Shown: one piece after another, positions 18,594-30,175 of the stretch
How the letters are laid out: each line of letters begins with the position of its first letter
Numbering within the stretch: position 1 is the first letter of the stretch
Assembly: GCF_016801865.2 (NCBI RefSeq)
Contig: NC_068938.1
Span: 70,397,025 to 70,461,024, forward strand
Length of the DNA: 64,000 nucleotides
Direction of reading: 5' to 3'
Source: Culex pipiens pallens
Lineage: Eukaryota; Arthropoda; Insecta; Diptera; Culicidae
Notes under the pieces: model-generated
Told to the model about the DNA's origin: nothing
The model's input: the letters and a program-made list of their open reading frames with translations, nothing else
Databases searched by the model: none
Translations under genes and position numbers: made by a program

Positions 18594-21500
18594 TACACCA
18601 AAAACGAAAAACGGCATCTCCTTCCTACAATGGAATTGTAGAAGTTTAACCCCCAAGTTAAACGATTTTCAACAATTCGCATTCGAACGGGACTGTGATG
18701 TGTTTGCGCTGAGCGAAACGTTTCTTATCGGAGATGAGACGCCAGCTTTCCGGGGGTACAACATCATCACAGAGAGCAGGGCAGGGCCAAATAGAGGTGG
18801 AGGCGTACTGATTGGGGTCAGGAAATGCCACACTTTTAGAAAGGTCACGCTCCCGAAGCTAGGAGGAATCGAAGCAGTCGCAGTACAGGCCAGGATCAGA
18901 GGACTGGACATTTGCATTGTGTCCGTCTATGTTCCCCCACAGGTGTCGTTAACTCGACAAAAGTTGTGGGGTATGCTTGAGCTGTTGCAGGCACCGCGAC
19001 TGGTTCTGGGTGACTTTAATCTTCACAGCACCGAGTGGGGAAGTCACAAGACAGACCCTCAAGCATATCTGATTCATGAACTGTGCGACGACTTCCAGAT
19101 GACCCTCCTAAACAGGGACAAGCAAGTTACGCGGATCGCAACACCACCAACGCCAACCACGTCCGGTACGAAGGCGAGTGCCATCGACTTGTCGCTCTGT
19201 TCCAACAGTCTGGCAGTTCTCTGTGACTGGAACGTGCTCCAAGATCCTCGTGGCAGTGATCATTTGCCGATCGCTATTCTGGTTAGCCATGGCCCACAGC
19301 AATCGACAACGGTGGAGATGCCTTACGATCTGACGCGAAATATCGACTGGAAACAGTACGCGGAGGCAGTCTCCATTGGAGTTGAGTTGCGAGCAGGGTT
19401 GGCACCGCTTGAAGAATATGCGTTTTTGGCTAACTTGATCTATGACAGTGCTATACAAGCTCAGACGAAACCCGTCCCGGGACCATACATCCGAACGCGC
19501 CCGCCACTTCCCTGGTGGGACAAGGAGTGTACGGATCTCTCGGCGGCCAGGTCAGAAGCTTATGTGGACTTCTGCAAGTGTGGAATCCGAGCGAACTTCC
19601 AAAAGTACAGAGCTCTTGATCGCAGGTACAGTAATACTCTGAAGCGGAAGAAGCGAATGTACTGGCGGGAGTTCGTTGAAGGACTACCAGCAGATACGTC
19701 CATGAGCACACTGTGGCGCGTTGCGAGGGCCATGCGTAGAGGTTCCGTTCCGAACGAGAGTGTGGAAAAATCGGACAAGTGGATATTGGATTTCGCCAAG
19801 AAGGTGTGCCCGGACTCGGTGCCGACACAACCATCATTCGACGTTGTTGATGGGAGCGATTCTAATCCTCCCTTCTCGATGGTAGAGCTCTCCATAGCAC
19901 TATTGACGGGCAACAACACTGCTCCTGGTCCGGACAAGATCAAGTTCAGCTTGCTGAAGAATCTTCCGGACGTCGCCAAGCAGCGTCTGTTGAAACTGTT
20001 CAACACGTTGGTGGAGCAGAACGTAATTCCACACGAATGGCGACAGGTCCGGGTGGTTGCCATTCAAAAGCCCGGTAAGCCGGCGTCCGACCACAACTCG
20101 TATCGTCCAATCAGCTTGCTGTCGTGTCTACGCAAGTTGCTGGAGAAGATGATCCTCGACCGCCTCGAACCATGGATGGAACGAGAGCACTTGCTGTCTG
20201 ACACGCAGTATGGCTTCCGGAGAGGCAAGGGAACAAGCGACTGTCTAGCCTTGCTGGCCACAGGGATCGACATAGCCCGTGGTAAGAAACAGCAAATGGC
20301 TTCTGTCTTTCTAGACATCAAGGGTGCATTCGATTCAGTCTCCATCGATGTGTTGGGAGTAAAGCTGCGGCGGAGCGGTCTCAATCCGACGATGTGCAAC
20401 TTCCTCATCAACCTGTTGTCAGAAAAACACATGCACTTTGTGCAAGGTGATCTGGCAATCACCCGAATAAGTTACATGGGTTTGGCACAAGGCTCACGCC
20501 TTAGTCCATCCATGTATAACTTCTACGTCAGCGACATCGATGATTGCTTGACCGGAGACTGCACCCTTATACAGTACGCAGATGACGCAGTGGTTTCAAT
20601 CGCTGCCAAGAAAGAAGTCGATCTGCTAGAACCCTTGCAAGATACCCTGAACAACTTGGCCCATTGGGCAGTTGGAAAGGGTACTGAATTCTCTCCGAAG
20701 AAGACGGAACTGGTCGTTTTTACGGGGAAGCATGAACCGCCGCAGCTCAATCTTTCTCTCTCGGGAAAGAATATCGAGCAGTCGGACCACTTCATGTACA
20801 TGGGTACCATCTTCGATCAAAAGGGAACATGGGGGAAGCACATTAACTACCTGAAGCAAAAGTGCCTGCAAAGAACTAATTTTTTGCGCAGCGTCTCTGG
20901 CAACCGGTGGGGTGCTCATCCTTCTGACCTGCTTCGACTGTACAAGACAACGATACTCTCGGTGCTGGAATATGGCAGTTTCTGCTTCCAAACAGCTGCG
21001 AAATCACGCTTGTTGGTTCTCCAGCGGATACAGTACCGAAGTCTTCGCATTGTCTTGGGATGCATGCACTCAACTCACAACATGACCCTCGAGGTCTTGG
21101 CGGGAGTGTTGCCTCTGCGAACTCGTTACTACGAACTGTCTTACCGGTTCCTGATCCGGTGTGATTACAGGAATAAACTGGTAATTGACAACTTTGAAAC
21201 GTTGCTGAACCTTCACGTTGAGTCTCGGCGCATGCTTCTATATTATGACTTTATGTCATCGTGGGAGTGGAGCCCGAGCACAACGGTACAGCGCACGCCT
21301 CCGTTAACTAGCAGCACCCTGATTGGCTTCGACACGTCCATGAAAGCCGATACTCGCGGTATCCCAAACCATCTTCTGCGGGGGGTTGTACCGTCGATCT
21401 TCGCATCAAAGTACAACCATGTTCCTCCAAACAACAGATTCTTCACCGATGGCTCCAAGCTTGACGGCTGTACGGGCTTCGGTGTTTATCATGAATCTTA

Positions 21501-22287
21501 TCAGCTGTTCTTTAAGCTGAAGGACCCGAGTTCGGTTTACGTCGCAGAGTTAGCCGCGGTTTACTGCGCACTGCGAATCATCGAGACCATGCCACCTGAC
21601 CACTACTTCATCTTCACCGATAGCTTTAGCTCTGTTGAGGCTATCCGGACTCTGAAGCCGACCAGGGAGTCTACGTTTTTCCTCACGGAAATACGTAAGA
21701 CTTTAAACAACCTGGCGGCTCAGTCCTTCAGCATCACGGTGGTATGGGTCCGCGCTCATTGCTCAATTCCGGGTAATGAGAAAGCGGACTTGCTCGCCAA
21801 GAAGGGTGCTGAGAGTGGAGACATTTATGAAAGGCCAATTAGCCTACAAGAATGCTACGGTTTTCCGAGGCAGCGTGCGCTTCTGGATTGGCAAAATCAA
21901 TGGGACGACGACACCAAAGGACGTTGGATGTATTCCATACGACCTAAGGTGCAAAGAAAAGCCTGGTTCAAGGGAATGGACTTGACGCGTGGATTCATCA
22001 GAACGATGTCCCGCCTTATGTCGAACCATTACTCGTCCAAGGCTCATCTGTACCGTATCAACATGAGTGATACGAACCTTTGTGACTGTGGGCAGGGTTA
22101 TCAGGACATCGACCATCTCGTATGGGCGTGTCCAGATCACCAGGCTCACAGAATTAAGTTGAAAGATACCCTCAGGGCCCGAGGAAGACCACCAGAAATC
22201 CCGATGCGAGACGCGCTATCTCAGCTAGACCTTGATGTTCTCTATCCTATCTATCAGTTCCTCTCAGATTCCAAAATATCTATTTAG
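18586..22287 (+). CDS. I-group ORF2 polyprotein: endonuclease, reverse transcriptase, RNase H
   Basis: Starting at the ATG in ATGGGTAA the protein is 1233 aa. An in-frame ATG at 18514 inside ORF1 is less likely. The endonuclease covers about 8-235 (QWNCRSL, LGDFNLHS with Asp143, SDHLPIA with His226). The reverse transcriptase covers about 460-760 (NSYRPISLLSCLRKLLEK, FLDIKGAFDSV with Asp577, LAQGSRLSPSMYN, QYADDAV with YADD at 664-667). RNase H lies at about 948-1075, with FFTDGS (Asp955), YVAELAAV (Glu988), IFTDSFSS (Asp1012) and VRAHCSIPGNEKAD. A C-terminal Cys/His cluster, LCDCGQGYQDIDHLVWAC, follows. It would nick DNA, copy the RNA and remove RNA from the hybrid. All catalytic residues I can check are present. 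The 8-nt overlap with ORF1 suggests reinitiation. Confidence 0.93.
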   Translation: MGNTPKTKNGISFLQWNCRSLTPKLNDFQQFAFERDCDVFALSETFLIGDETPAFRGYNIITESRAGPNRGGGVLIGVRKCHTFRKVTLPKLGGIEAVAVQARIRGLDICIVSVYVPPQVSLTRQKLWGMLELLQAPRLVLGDFNLHSTEWGSHKTDPQAYLIHELCDDFQMTLLNRDKQVTRIATPPTPTTSGTKASAIDLSLCSNSLAVLCDWNVLQDPRGSDHLPIAILVSHGPQQSTTVEMPYDLTRNIDWKQYAEAVSIGVELRAGLAPLEEYAFLANLIYDSAIQAQTKPVPGPYIRTRPPLPWWDKECTDLSAARSEAYVDFCKCGIRANFQKYRALDRRYSNTLKRKKRMYWREFVEGLPADTSMSTLWRVARAMRRGSVPNESVEKSDKWILDFAKKVCPDSVPTQPSFDVVDGSDSNPPFSMVELSIALLTGNNTAPGPDKIKFSLLKNLPDVAKQRLLKLFNTLVEQNVIPHEWRQVRVVAIQKPGKPASDHNSYRPISLLSCLRKLLEKMILDRLEPWMEREHLLSDTQYGFRRGKGTSDCLALLATGIDIARGKKQQMASVFLDIKGAFDSVSIDVLGVKLRRSGLNPTMCNFLINLLSEKHMHFVQGDLAITRISYMGLAQGSRLSPSMYNFYVSDIDDCLTGDCTLIQYADDAVVSIAAKKEVDLLEPLQDTLNNLAHWAVGKGTEFSPKKTELVVFTGKHEPPQLNLSLSGKNIEQSDHFMYMGTIFDQKGTWGKHINYLKQKCLQRTNFLRSVSGNRWGAHPSDLLRLYKTTILSVLEYGSFCFQTAAKSRLLVLQRIQYRSLRIVLGCMHSTHNMTLEVLAGVLPLRTRYYELSYRFLIRCDYRNKLVIDNFETLLNLHVESRRMLLYYDFMSSWEWSPSTTVQRTPPLTSSTLIGFDTSMKADTRGIPNHLLRGVVPSIFASKYNHVPPNNRFFTDGSKLDGCTGFGVYHESYQLFFKLKDPSSVYVAELAAVYCALRIIETMPPDHYFIFTDSFSSVEAIRTLKPTRESTFFLTEIRKTLNNLAAQSFSITVVWVRAHCSIPGNEKADLLAKKGAESGDIYERPISLQECYGFPRQRALLDWQNQWDDDTKGRWMYSIRPKVQRKAWFKGMDLTRGFIRTMSRLMSNHYSSKAHLYRINMSDTNLCDCGQGYQDIDHLVWACPDHQAHRIKLKDTLRARGRPPEIPMRDALSQLDLDVLYPIYQFLSDSKISI

Positions 22288-22685
22288 TTTTCTTCCAGTT
22301 AGTTTCTCTTCAGTTAGTTTTCCTCTATTTAGTATAACTCGCCTTCACACAAAGCCGTCGTTTCTGGTTTGCACCGGATGCAAAGCAAGATCGCCCCAGC
22401 AGCTGGACACCGAGTTGCGGCTGAGGACAAAACGCAAAGGCCAGAAGAGCCAACCAAGACCCCTACACAATCCCCCTTCCCTTCCCACGCCTTGTCTTTA
22501 ACATCAATCCCTTCCCTACTAACCCCGAGTAGGCCGCGGGTAATCGGCTCCCCTCCCACTAACATTTACACACAAGATCCTCTGTAATTATTAAGTCAAA
22601 TGTAATTACAAAAGCCGACTCGGTCCTAACCAGGTCCCAGTACCGAAAAGGACCTAATAAAAATAATTTTATGAAAAAAAAAAAA
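22288..22685 (+). other. 3' UTR and A tail of the I-group element
   Basis: The 3' UTR ends GCCGACTCGGTCCTAACC...GACCTAATAAAAATAATTTTATG followed by a 14-nt A run. The same last 60 bp recur as a truncated copy at 48130-48195, so this end is probably what the reverse transcriptase recognises. Confidence 0.7.
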
Positions 22686-22697
22686 AATAACCTTAAA
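22686..22697. repeat. Target-site duplication, right copy (I-group element)
   Basis: AATAACCTTAAA directly follows the A tract and matches 16343-16354. Confidence 0.88.
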
Positions 22698-24911
22698 AAA
22701 TCTTCGAAATATTCGAAAGTTTTATTATTTTAATAAACAAAAATCGGTTTTGATCCACCCTAATGGCTTCTAAATTAAATTTCAGACTAAAATGAATATG
22801 TTTTTTGAATTCAGCAACCCCAAATTAGGTTATTCAAACATTTTGAACAGTTTATTCGATATTTTTTATTTTTGTCACACCCTTGTTCGAAGAGGTTCCA
22901 CTGTGCGTCCGTACGTTGTCATCAGCGTTCAGTTCAACGAAGAAAAAAATCTCCACCACTTATCGAACACGTCTTCAACACCATAAACAACCTTGTCTAA
23001 CCTGTGGGTGGGTGGGGGTCGTAGAACATTACCTTGCCATAAATTTCACTGCACACTATTTCTTTGCCCTGCCTGCGGACTGGTGTGAAGTCCACGTGTC
23101 GCACACTCCCCTGGTCAAGGTGCAGAATGACGCGGGCGGTCAACGCCGTCGTAACCACCTGCACATAAAAGGACGAGGCCATCGTCGGAAAATAGCCACC
23201 AATAAACATTAGCAGCAGCAGTCAGAGTGTTGCGTTGTGCTCAGGCAGCAGAACATCGGTGTGACAAAAACAGCCAGCACTATTGCTTATAGCGCAATCA
23301 TAAATCGACCGACTAAAAGTTGATTAAAACTGCTTTCGCCGTCTTGGTCTCGGTATACTCGCCAGAAGTGTCCTGTCCTGTTGTGCTGGTTGACTGGCGC
23401 TTGCAGGGTCGGTCTTATGAGGAAAGTTTGGCTTGACGGAGCATAAAGACAATTTACGACTTTCTTAGACAAAAAGCTGGCTTTGGGTCCAAGAACACAC
23501 AGCACAAGTAGCAGCAGCAGCAAGGCAGTAGGAGTAAGTGAGCTTGATTTAGTTCTAGTGGAGGAGACTTAAGTCATTCAAGACGACGACAGCCAAAGCA
23601 GTCGTGTAGCAGCGGGAAGGATATCGCCTCATAATGAAGTTCCAGTTGGCATAAATAAACTTGGACGTGTAATTGACCTAATAAATCTTGGCGCTCTCTT
23701 GCGACCATATAGGATGGAGTCCACTTTGGAATCAACAACTTTGGGCGGGATTTCGGGGATTGTTATTGAGGAAGTTTGTTGCGTAATCAAATTGTTTTAA
23801 AAATGCAGTTACGTCAAAATACACAATAACTGCACGCTTTCTATAAGCTGTTTGGAAATGGCAAGCTTTTCCGAAAGGACTCAGGAAACTACAGACTGCT
23901 GGCTGAGCATGGAATTGAAGGGATCATTATGGGCTTCGATGTGGCATCGTGCAAACAAACAGAACCATAAAATGTCTTTATTTTGCCAGCTGTTTGTTGC
24001 TGATGGTATAGCGGTTCAGCAGGGCTTTCCTCAAATCAAACGATGGATTTTCCCTCAGTTGGATAAAGTTCAAGTGCGTGCTGGAGGACATCGATGGTTG
24101 TGTGAGCCGAACGAATCTTACAATGATCCCTGGAAGGTTTTGTTTTGTTTACGATAGTAAAAGTTGAAGAAGATATTGATTTTAATAATATGAAGTGGTG
24201 TAGCTGTTTTTATTATTATTTTTCGTAAAATTTGGTCTTTTTTTAAAGTAACAATATTACGTTCCATAACCTTAGGTTTCTCGTCATCTAATGGGTTGAA
24301 CATGTGCTAATTTTGAAAATTTGTATTGTTTATCAATGAAAAATAAAAAAAAGTGCTTTACAATTTGTCGCTACAGATTACAAATTGAAATGTATTGAAA
24401 ACATAAAGATTAACGTAAAAAAAGAGCGGCTTTGAATTTTCCCTAAAAAAAACAACTTGCTTCATCTTTAAAAATAAATTTGTTTGCAAATTTATTATAT
24501 AAAAGTTTGTATTTTTTTCGTAATTTTTTTCAATAAGTTTGTTTATGGACTTGTTTTTCCTTCATCCATGGAAAAGACCTAGGGAAAGACGTTCGTTGGG
24601 TGGAAGCACGTGGAAAAAGAATTACAATCTGACCTTGACATTTTTTAACGTTTCAATGTGGCCGCACGACCGTTTCGTTATCTGTGGAATTTTCCTCCTC
24701 CGGCCAGCCGGTGCCCAGATCGAAAGTCCGTAAACCCACGATGTTTTGTAAGGCAACGATGTTTTTCGATCAGTTCGATGAACTGGTATGCTGAGCGTTA
24801 GAGTGAAAGAGAGAGCATGCTTTTGATTTTAACCGAAGTTTCGCAAAGCATGCTATCTCGCTCTTTCATGTTTGCGAATTTTTCGTCAGTTCTGTCAAAC
24901 GAAAAAAAAAC
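22698..24911. other. Intergenic or intronic DNA, no confirmed gene
   Basis: A repeat terminus (GTCACACCCTT ... GGTTCCACTGTGCG) lies near 22875-22910. The stretch 22990-23800 is GC-richer, unique-looking DNA. A minus-strand frame at 23036-23177 is bordered by plausible AG and GT splice signals but matches nothing I know. 24170-24540 is AT-rich. 24540-24730 is again less AT-rich. No complete gene is supported. Confidence 0.4.
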
Positions 24912-27900
24912 ATGGCGTGCACGTTTGCTCTGTCGCGAAAGATTGCTTTGTGGTCGGCTTTTCCGGGATTGTTCCGGGTTGTTTGCCAAATCGGCAGGCC
25001 AAGAAACGCTCCCAGATTGTCACCTTGTTGGTCGAGAGTGGATTTGAAAGGTAACTTATATGTTTTACTTTGCTTTATTTGTTTAGATTTGCTACAAGCT
25101 TTTACTAAAAATTTGCATTTTCAGGCTGGACGACGCGTGCAGGTGGTGCAGCCCCAAGATGACGGTTTTGCTAGCTGGCCGTCGATAATTGTGTCATCAA
25201 GTTCAACCCCACCGGGACGCGGTCTTTGGCACGATTGGCTTGATTCTTGTGCACTTTCCCTACACCCTTTTTGTCGCGATCAACGGCGGAAACCTCCTCC
25301 ATTCTCATTCACCGCCTGAACCGCCACACGCCAACTCCGGGACATAACCACGAAGGCAGCGGAAGTGACTGCAAAAACCAGCGCAGTTGAAGTCAAAGTC
25401 GCTGATTGTGTTCCGGATCACCGCTAGCCTGAATGCACCCGTCGAAAAGCTGCAAAGGATGACATAACCTTTGTCAAACTGATCACACCTGTGCGCCGGA
25501 ACCTGAGTGCAAACCCGCGATTGAGTTGTCCGAGAAGAGCTTCAAATTTGGTGAGAAAGAGTAGAAGCAACACCAGGTAGTAAAAAGCGCGACAAAGAAG
25601 GTCGTCAATTTGTCGGCCCCTGGTCAACATTGGGCTGGACGTGCGTGAGTGCCACTGTTGTTCTTGGAGAATCAACAATGGTAAAGAGCTTAAGCAGTTC
25701 GAAACTTCAGGACATTTAAGGGATTTATCTTTTTAGGATTTCATTAAAAAAAAAGTCTCGAGAGTCGGCCGGCTCATCAGCCCTGAACATCAATAACGAC
25801 TCCAGAACAAACCGCGTGGATAACAGCGCAGAATTATCAGCATCTTCATTCCTCCACGACGGAGTTTCCGACGTCCTTGTAGATGCATCTGCTGCAAGAA
25901 GTACAGCACCTGGCGCTGTGATAATCGCCGGAAAGCAAACTCGAGCGTGCTCACAAACAACTACTACTTTCGGAACCGGTCTGCACTCCAGCACTCCAGG
26001 AACAAACTGCTCCCGATCGAAGCCACAAGATTAACTCGTTCCCATAAATTTGAATCTGCACGGAATGTTCCATTTTGTGCAGAATCTGTCCTCACATCCT
26101 CAAGCAAGCCGAACTGGTCACGGTCTAGGATCCGAGTACCAATCTTTGCGCGTTCTGCGCGACATCAGTGAAGAGTATGCCAACGAGTAGTTTCTTCCAC
26201 CTGGCGTGATAAATAAAAAAATATTCTGGTAAGTTTCTTCTAACATTTGCTAGTTTCTGTGTAATTTTTCTTTTATTCCGGTTCCGAGATTTTTGCCGAC
26301 GTTGTTGGCCAGGAACACTGCAAAGTCGATCGAATCCGTCGAGATGACGTCAAGCAAGGCGGCGGTTGCCAATGCGAGCCAGCAGCAGCTATCAAAATAA
26401 CATGCCTTTCATCGAGCTGACCACACCCGAGCGCCAGAACTATAGTGCATACCCGCACACGCCGTTTCCTGTGTCGGCCGAGAATCTACAAGTTCAAAAA
26501 AAGGAGAAGCAGCAGTGTGCGCCAAAGAAAGAAATAAAACCGTCGCTCGATGGCCTTGTGGAGAACGTGCGCGACAACATGGCCACGGCCGGTGTCGGAA
26601 AGCCGGTCAAACCGCTTGAAGTGACCTGCTATCAAGTCTACAAAAGAGTTGAAGTAATCTAACCTGCCACAGATCAACCGTTGGGCTGCCAACTCGTCAA
26701 CCTTAGCCAGCGGTAACTTGCTCCCGTAGAATGTCATGGGATGACAATCTCGAAATCAAAATTTAAGGTTCTAGTAAGATGATTCTGATTCATATTCGCC
26801 AATTTTAGTTTAACAAACTTTTTTTTATACTGTTTTTTTTTTGTTATGGCCTAGTTCAATCCAGGGAAGGCTCACGATGCAGTTATAGCCTTTTAAGTGG
26901 CATGGTAGTCCGCACCTGCAAAAGTTCACCGCCACCTTCACAAGCACCAGAACCAGAACCATTATCTATCACAGTAGCACCCTCTTGCATCGTCGGTCCC
27001 CGGAGAAAGTACAGGGGAGGTACAGAGAAACCGGGTCAGAATGTCCACGTTGATCAGCGTCGACAAGTTAATTATCAAAACATCCCCCTCGGTGCATCTC
27101 CGGCAGCTGCCACTGATCATGTCACGTTACTACGAGCAGATGGTCGCCTCCGTAGTACAGCCAAGCCATGTTCCGCAGACTCGTTTGCTCAACTTAAACA
27201 AATAGCACATAAAAGTGACCAGCACCTTCGACGCCCGAGAAACGACACGATCCTGGAGCGCTTGGCCATTAGCGGCGATTCCGCTGGAGACCAGTTTCTG
27301 GACACCACCGGAAACTTCGTCTATAGTGACTGGACCGGACCGGAGCGGACCAATAGATCCTCAACCAAGTCCCGCTTGGAAGGCTCAAGGACCTTTCAAA
27401 CAAAGCCTGGTTCAAGGTCACCAAGTCCCAACAAAGATCGCGGATTGCTCTGCATGGAAAAGCTGCCAAGTAGGGCATCTTTGAGATTGATGGCAGTTTC
27501 TCGAAGCAGCAAACGCAGTTCAAGGAGTGGAGAAGCTGGCAACCGCCAATCGCTCCGAAAGCAATCCCTGCCGGCTTAATTACAAGTTGGTAATGTTCCG
27601 GTCGGGGAAACCAGCAACGCCTAAGCCAGTCTGCCTCAAAGGGTTCGCAGCGCTGCCCACCGAACAGCAGGAACTGGCCTCGCGAACAGCAACATGAATG
27701 TCGTATTCCGTCCCGTCCAGACGACGTGAAGCAACTGAAGAGCAAGTAGAAAAGGTCCTTCAAGGCAACGAGTCCCTTACAGCAACTTTCAAAATCCTAA
27801 CCCGCTGAACCGACCCCGCGGGAAAAGCCCCCCAAAGCTGCCCAGTTGGGTGCTTTCGGCATCGGAAAACGTTCATTTAACCAGCGGTCAACGGGGGGTG

Positions 27901-29040
27901 GCCAAGGAGCAACCGGCGGCAGCGGAACCGGTACTAAAGAAGCACGGGTAACAAAGTAATTTTCAAAATTTTCCAACCCCAAATAACTTTTTCCTCTTCT
28001 AGTCATTTGTCGGCCGGCGATTTATTCAGTTGTGGTAAAAAACGGCGCAGAATCATTTGAGGCGGTCATTTGGACATAACACGACAGCTCTACTGAAGAC
28101 CTGGCGGACCAGAAGTTTCTACGCCACCAAGAACAACCTTCGAGTGCGACCACTACCGTTAGGCCACACGGGTCTAGATGGCCGCACACGAAACACTTTT
28201 AATGCCCGGCGACATAGATCGATCGACCGGGCACTTCCATCGGGCCGGGAAGACCGAAGAAGTTGATGGCAGCGAACGTCAAAACGAGCCCTGCTCTGGA
28301 CGCGAATATCGCGACATCGTGTCGGCATCGTACTTGTGAGCGTTAACGAAGTGGTCCAGATACTAATCTCGAACCGGAACAGTCGTCGCGTGCCGTTTCG
28401 AAAGCTACCCAGCTAGGTAGGTCCGCGGCTTCGTACCAAGAAGGACACTTCCGTTAGTTTCCAGACAGTGCGTCAGCACGCAATAATTCCATGCTCACCG
28501 GTTCCGAGAGATTCGCCGAAGGAACATTTCCGATGAGTCGAACGAAACTGGTCTAGTCAAAAATGAAAAGCTGGCGGTGACCGGGAGGACCACAAAGCTG
28601 AATGCATCCGTCGATATACACATGTCAGTGTCCGGAAGCGCCCAGAATCTGCAGAAGGGCCTTCGAAAACCGCAGTGTGTACCTGCGTTTGCAAGAAGAG
28701 CTTCAAGTTTGGCAAGGAGTATCAGCACCAGGCTGGCCAACAATGTAAGTGCACGAGAATATGGCCATGACCTGCGTAGGTGCACCGCCGGAAGGTGGCT
28801 TGCTGTCACGTCTGCACTGTATTCCGGACGCCAACAAGCTTTCAACTTTACTCATTCCGGTGTAGAAGCGTTCCAAAAAGTCCAACCTCCGCATCGACCA
28901 GTTCCTGTCCGTCCAGTGGTCAGTATGAAAGATACCTTGCTGCTGACTGGTTACCCCGATACCGGCGAAACGAACCTACTCCGACCCGGTGAATAAAAAA
29001 GTCGCTTCCATTCCAATAAATAAACATTTTGGCTAATAAA
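24912..29040 (+). pseudogene. Possible decayed or unrecognised multi-exon gene region
   Basis: This 4.1-kb block is GC-richer than its surroundings and has gene-like texture but no long frame. Intron-like stretches are visible: 25052-25123 (GTAACT...TTTTCAG, 72 bp, typical of mosquito introns), about 26226-26285, about 26757-26862 and 27947-28001 (GTAACA...CTTCTAG). Polyadenylation-like AATAAA sits near 26208 and 28991-29022. Segments at about 25470-25525 and 26395-26450 translate to related peptides (DDITFVKLITPVRRNLSANP and NNMPFIELTTPERQNYSAYP). AAGAAGAGCTTCAARTTTGG occurs in both the 25.5-kb and 28.7-kb parts. This suggests old tandem duplication. The frames are broken by stops and shifts. 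It could be a pseudogene cluster, a fast-evolving gene with small exons, or non-coding RNA. I cannot name a family. Confidence 0.35.
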
Positions 29041-29700
29041 GTGAAACGAAGTGCAAAAAGACGCAAAAATAAACAAATTGTTTTAATCAAAACAAATCAC
29101 GAGTTTGACAGATGACTGAAAAAGAAGAAGAAGAACCCAAAAAGAGAGGTTGATGCGCGTCCGATTTTCCACCTTTACGTCGTTCTTACATCGGCCCCGC
29201 ATGTAGGCCTATTGCGATGTTCGAACAACCTTGACAGGTTGACGTTTCGGGTGCAGAATACCTTGATTCGGGTCCGATGCGTGTCTCAAAATCAGACCCG
29301 CATCGGCCCCTGTAGGTCTGATCGTCGCTCTGACGATCAGACCCGATCGGCCCCGTATTTCTCACTGGGTGGTAGTGATTGGTTCCGGCAAATTAGAGTG
29401 ACACGGAGGGAAAGTGAGAGCCATGGTTATAAAATTGAGGTAAACGTTTTTGAACAGTTTGGACATTTAATTTTGTTTAGCTTAGTTGAACCATCCATCG
29501 CCCTCACATCAATTGATTATTGAGCAAATTTAAAAATACTGTATTAATATTTTGTTAAAACAAATGTTATATCACATAATAGGTGAACTGTTATGTTTCC
29601 AAATTTAGTTTTATTTTTTAAGTTATTTATAGGGATAGTTTCAAAAAAGACTCATAGCCACCTTAAACATCGACACTTATTTTAAGTTTTCTCTGGGTTG
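29041..29700. other. Non-coding DNA with reiterated CGGCCCCG motifs
   Basis: Around 29185-29370 variants of CAGACCCGCATCGGCCCC recur three to four times in direct and partly inverted form (ATCGGCCCCGCATGTAGG, CATCGGCCCCTGTAGG, GATCGGCCCCGTATTTC). It looks like a piece of a repeat. The remainder to 29700 is AT-rich with no gene. Confidence 0.4.
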
Positions 29701-30175
29701 GGTCCTAATACCCTATATATATTCAGCAATTCCAGTTGATATTTTTTTTTGTGAAATTTTTCGAGGAATCCGATAAAAATATTTTCAGACATAGGCTCTT
29801 TGGTCCAGACACGGTCAAAACGCCATTTTAAGTTTTCATGCGACTTTTTCAAATGGTAAGCTAGATTTTTGAAACTTCTTACTATTTTTCCCAAATAGCC
29901 AAACTCATCACCTTTCTTTTGCGTCTAAGACAGCTAAAATTGGATGAAATGGCGCGGAGATATGATTTTTCGAAAAAAAGAGGTTTTTGCGAAAAATGAC
30001 GAAAATTGCCATTTTTTGGAACCACCCTAGCACGATGTAGGTCAAACTAATGGCCAAACAAAAAAATACGGGTCTAATTATTTTGGCCAAGGAACCCCCA
30101 GAAAAATGTTGATCGGAGAACTTTTATTTCGGTTTAGGCTCTTTTTAACTGGAATTGCTGTATTTGTAAGTACAG
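29701..30175 (+). repeat. Dispersed repeat, second copy of the 1300-1911 family, left part
   Basis: It matches 1340-1610 in direct orientation (see that entry). It is interrupted at 30176 by a fold-back element and resumes at about 30888 with TGTACAGCGATAAAAAA. Confidence 0.55.

Larger units (their letters stand above)
16355..22685 (+). mobile_element. Full-length I-group non-LTR retrotransposon with RNase H
   Basis: The element begins CATTGCTCCGGCAG, has a GC-rich 592-bp 5' UTR, ORF1 (16947-18593), ORF2 (18586-22287), a roughly 390-bp 3' UTR and an A tract (22674-22687). A 12-13 bp target duplication flanks it. ORF2 carries endonuclease, reverse transcriptase and RNase H in that order, which places it in the I superfamily (I, Loner, Outcast and relatives in mosquitoes). 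The exact clade needs a tree. Codon third positions are strongly GC-rich compared with the AT-rich surroundings. Both frames are uninterrupted, so this is a young copy and possibly competent. Confidence 0.92.

Noticed and set aside
22997..23209. Possible minus-strand exon (VVTTALTARVILHLDQG...)
   Set aside because: Splice-like signals flank it, but there is no recognisable domain, no partner exons and no support beyond an open frame.
23287..23523. Signal-peptide-like minus-strand ORF beginning with a leucine run
   Set aside because: The frame has no ATG (it begins TTG), and the leucine run comes from a CAG microsatellite-like stretch.
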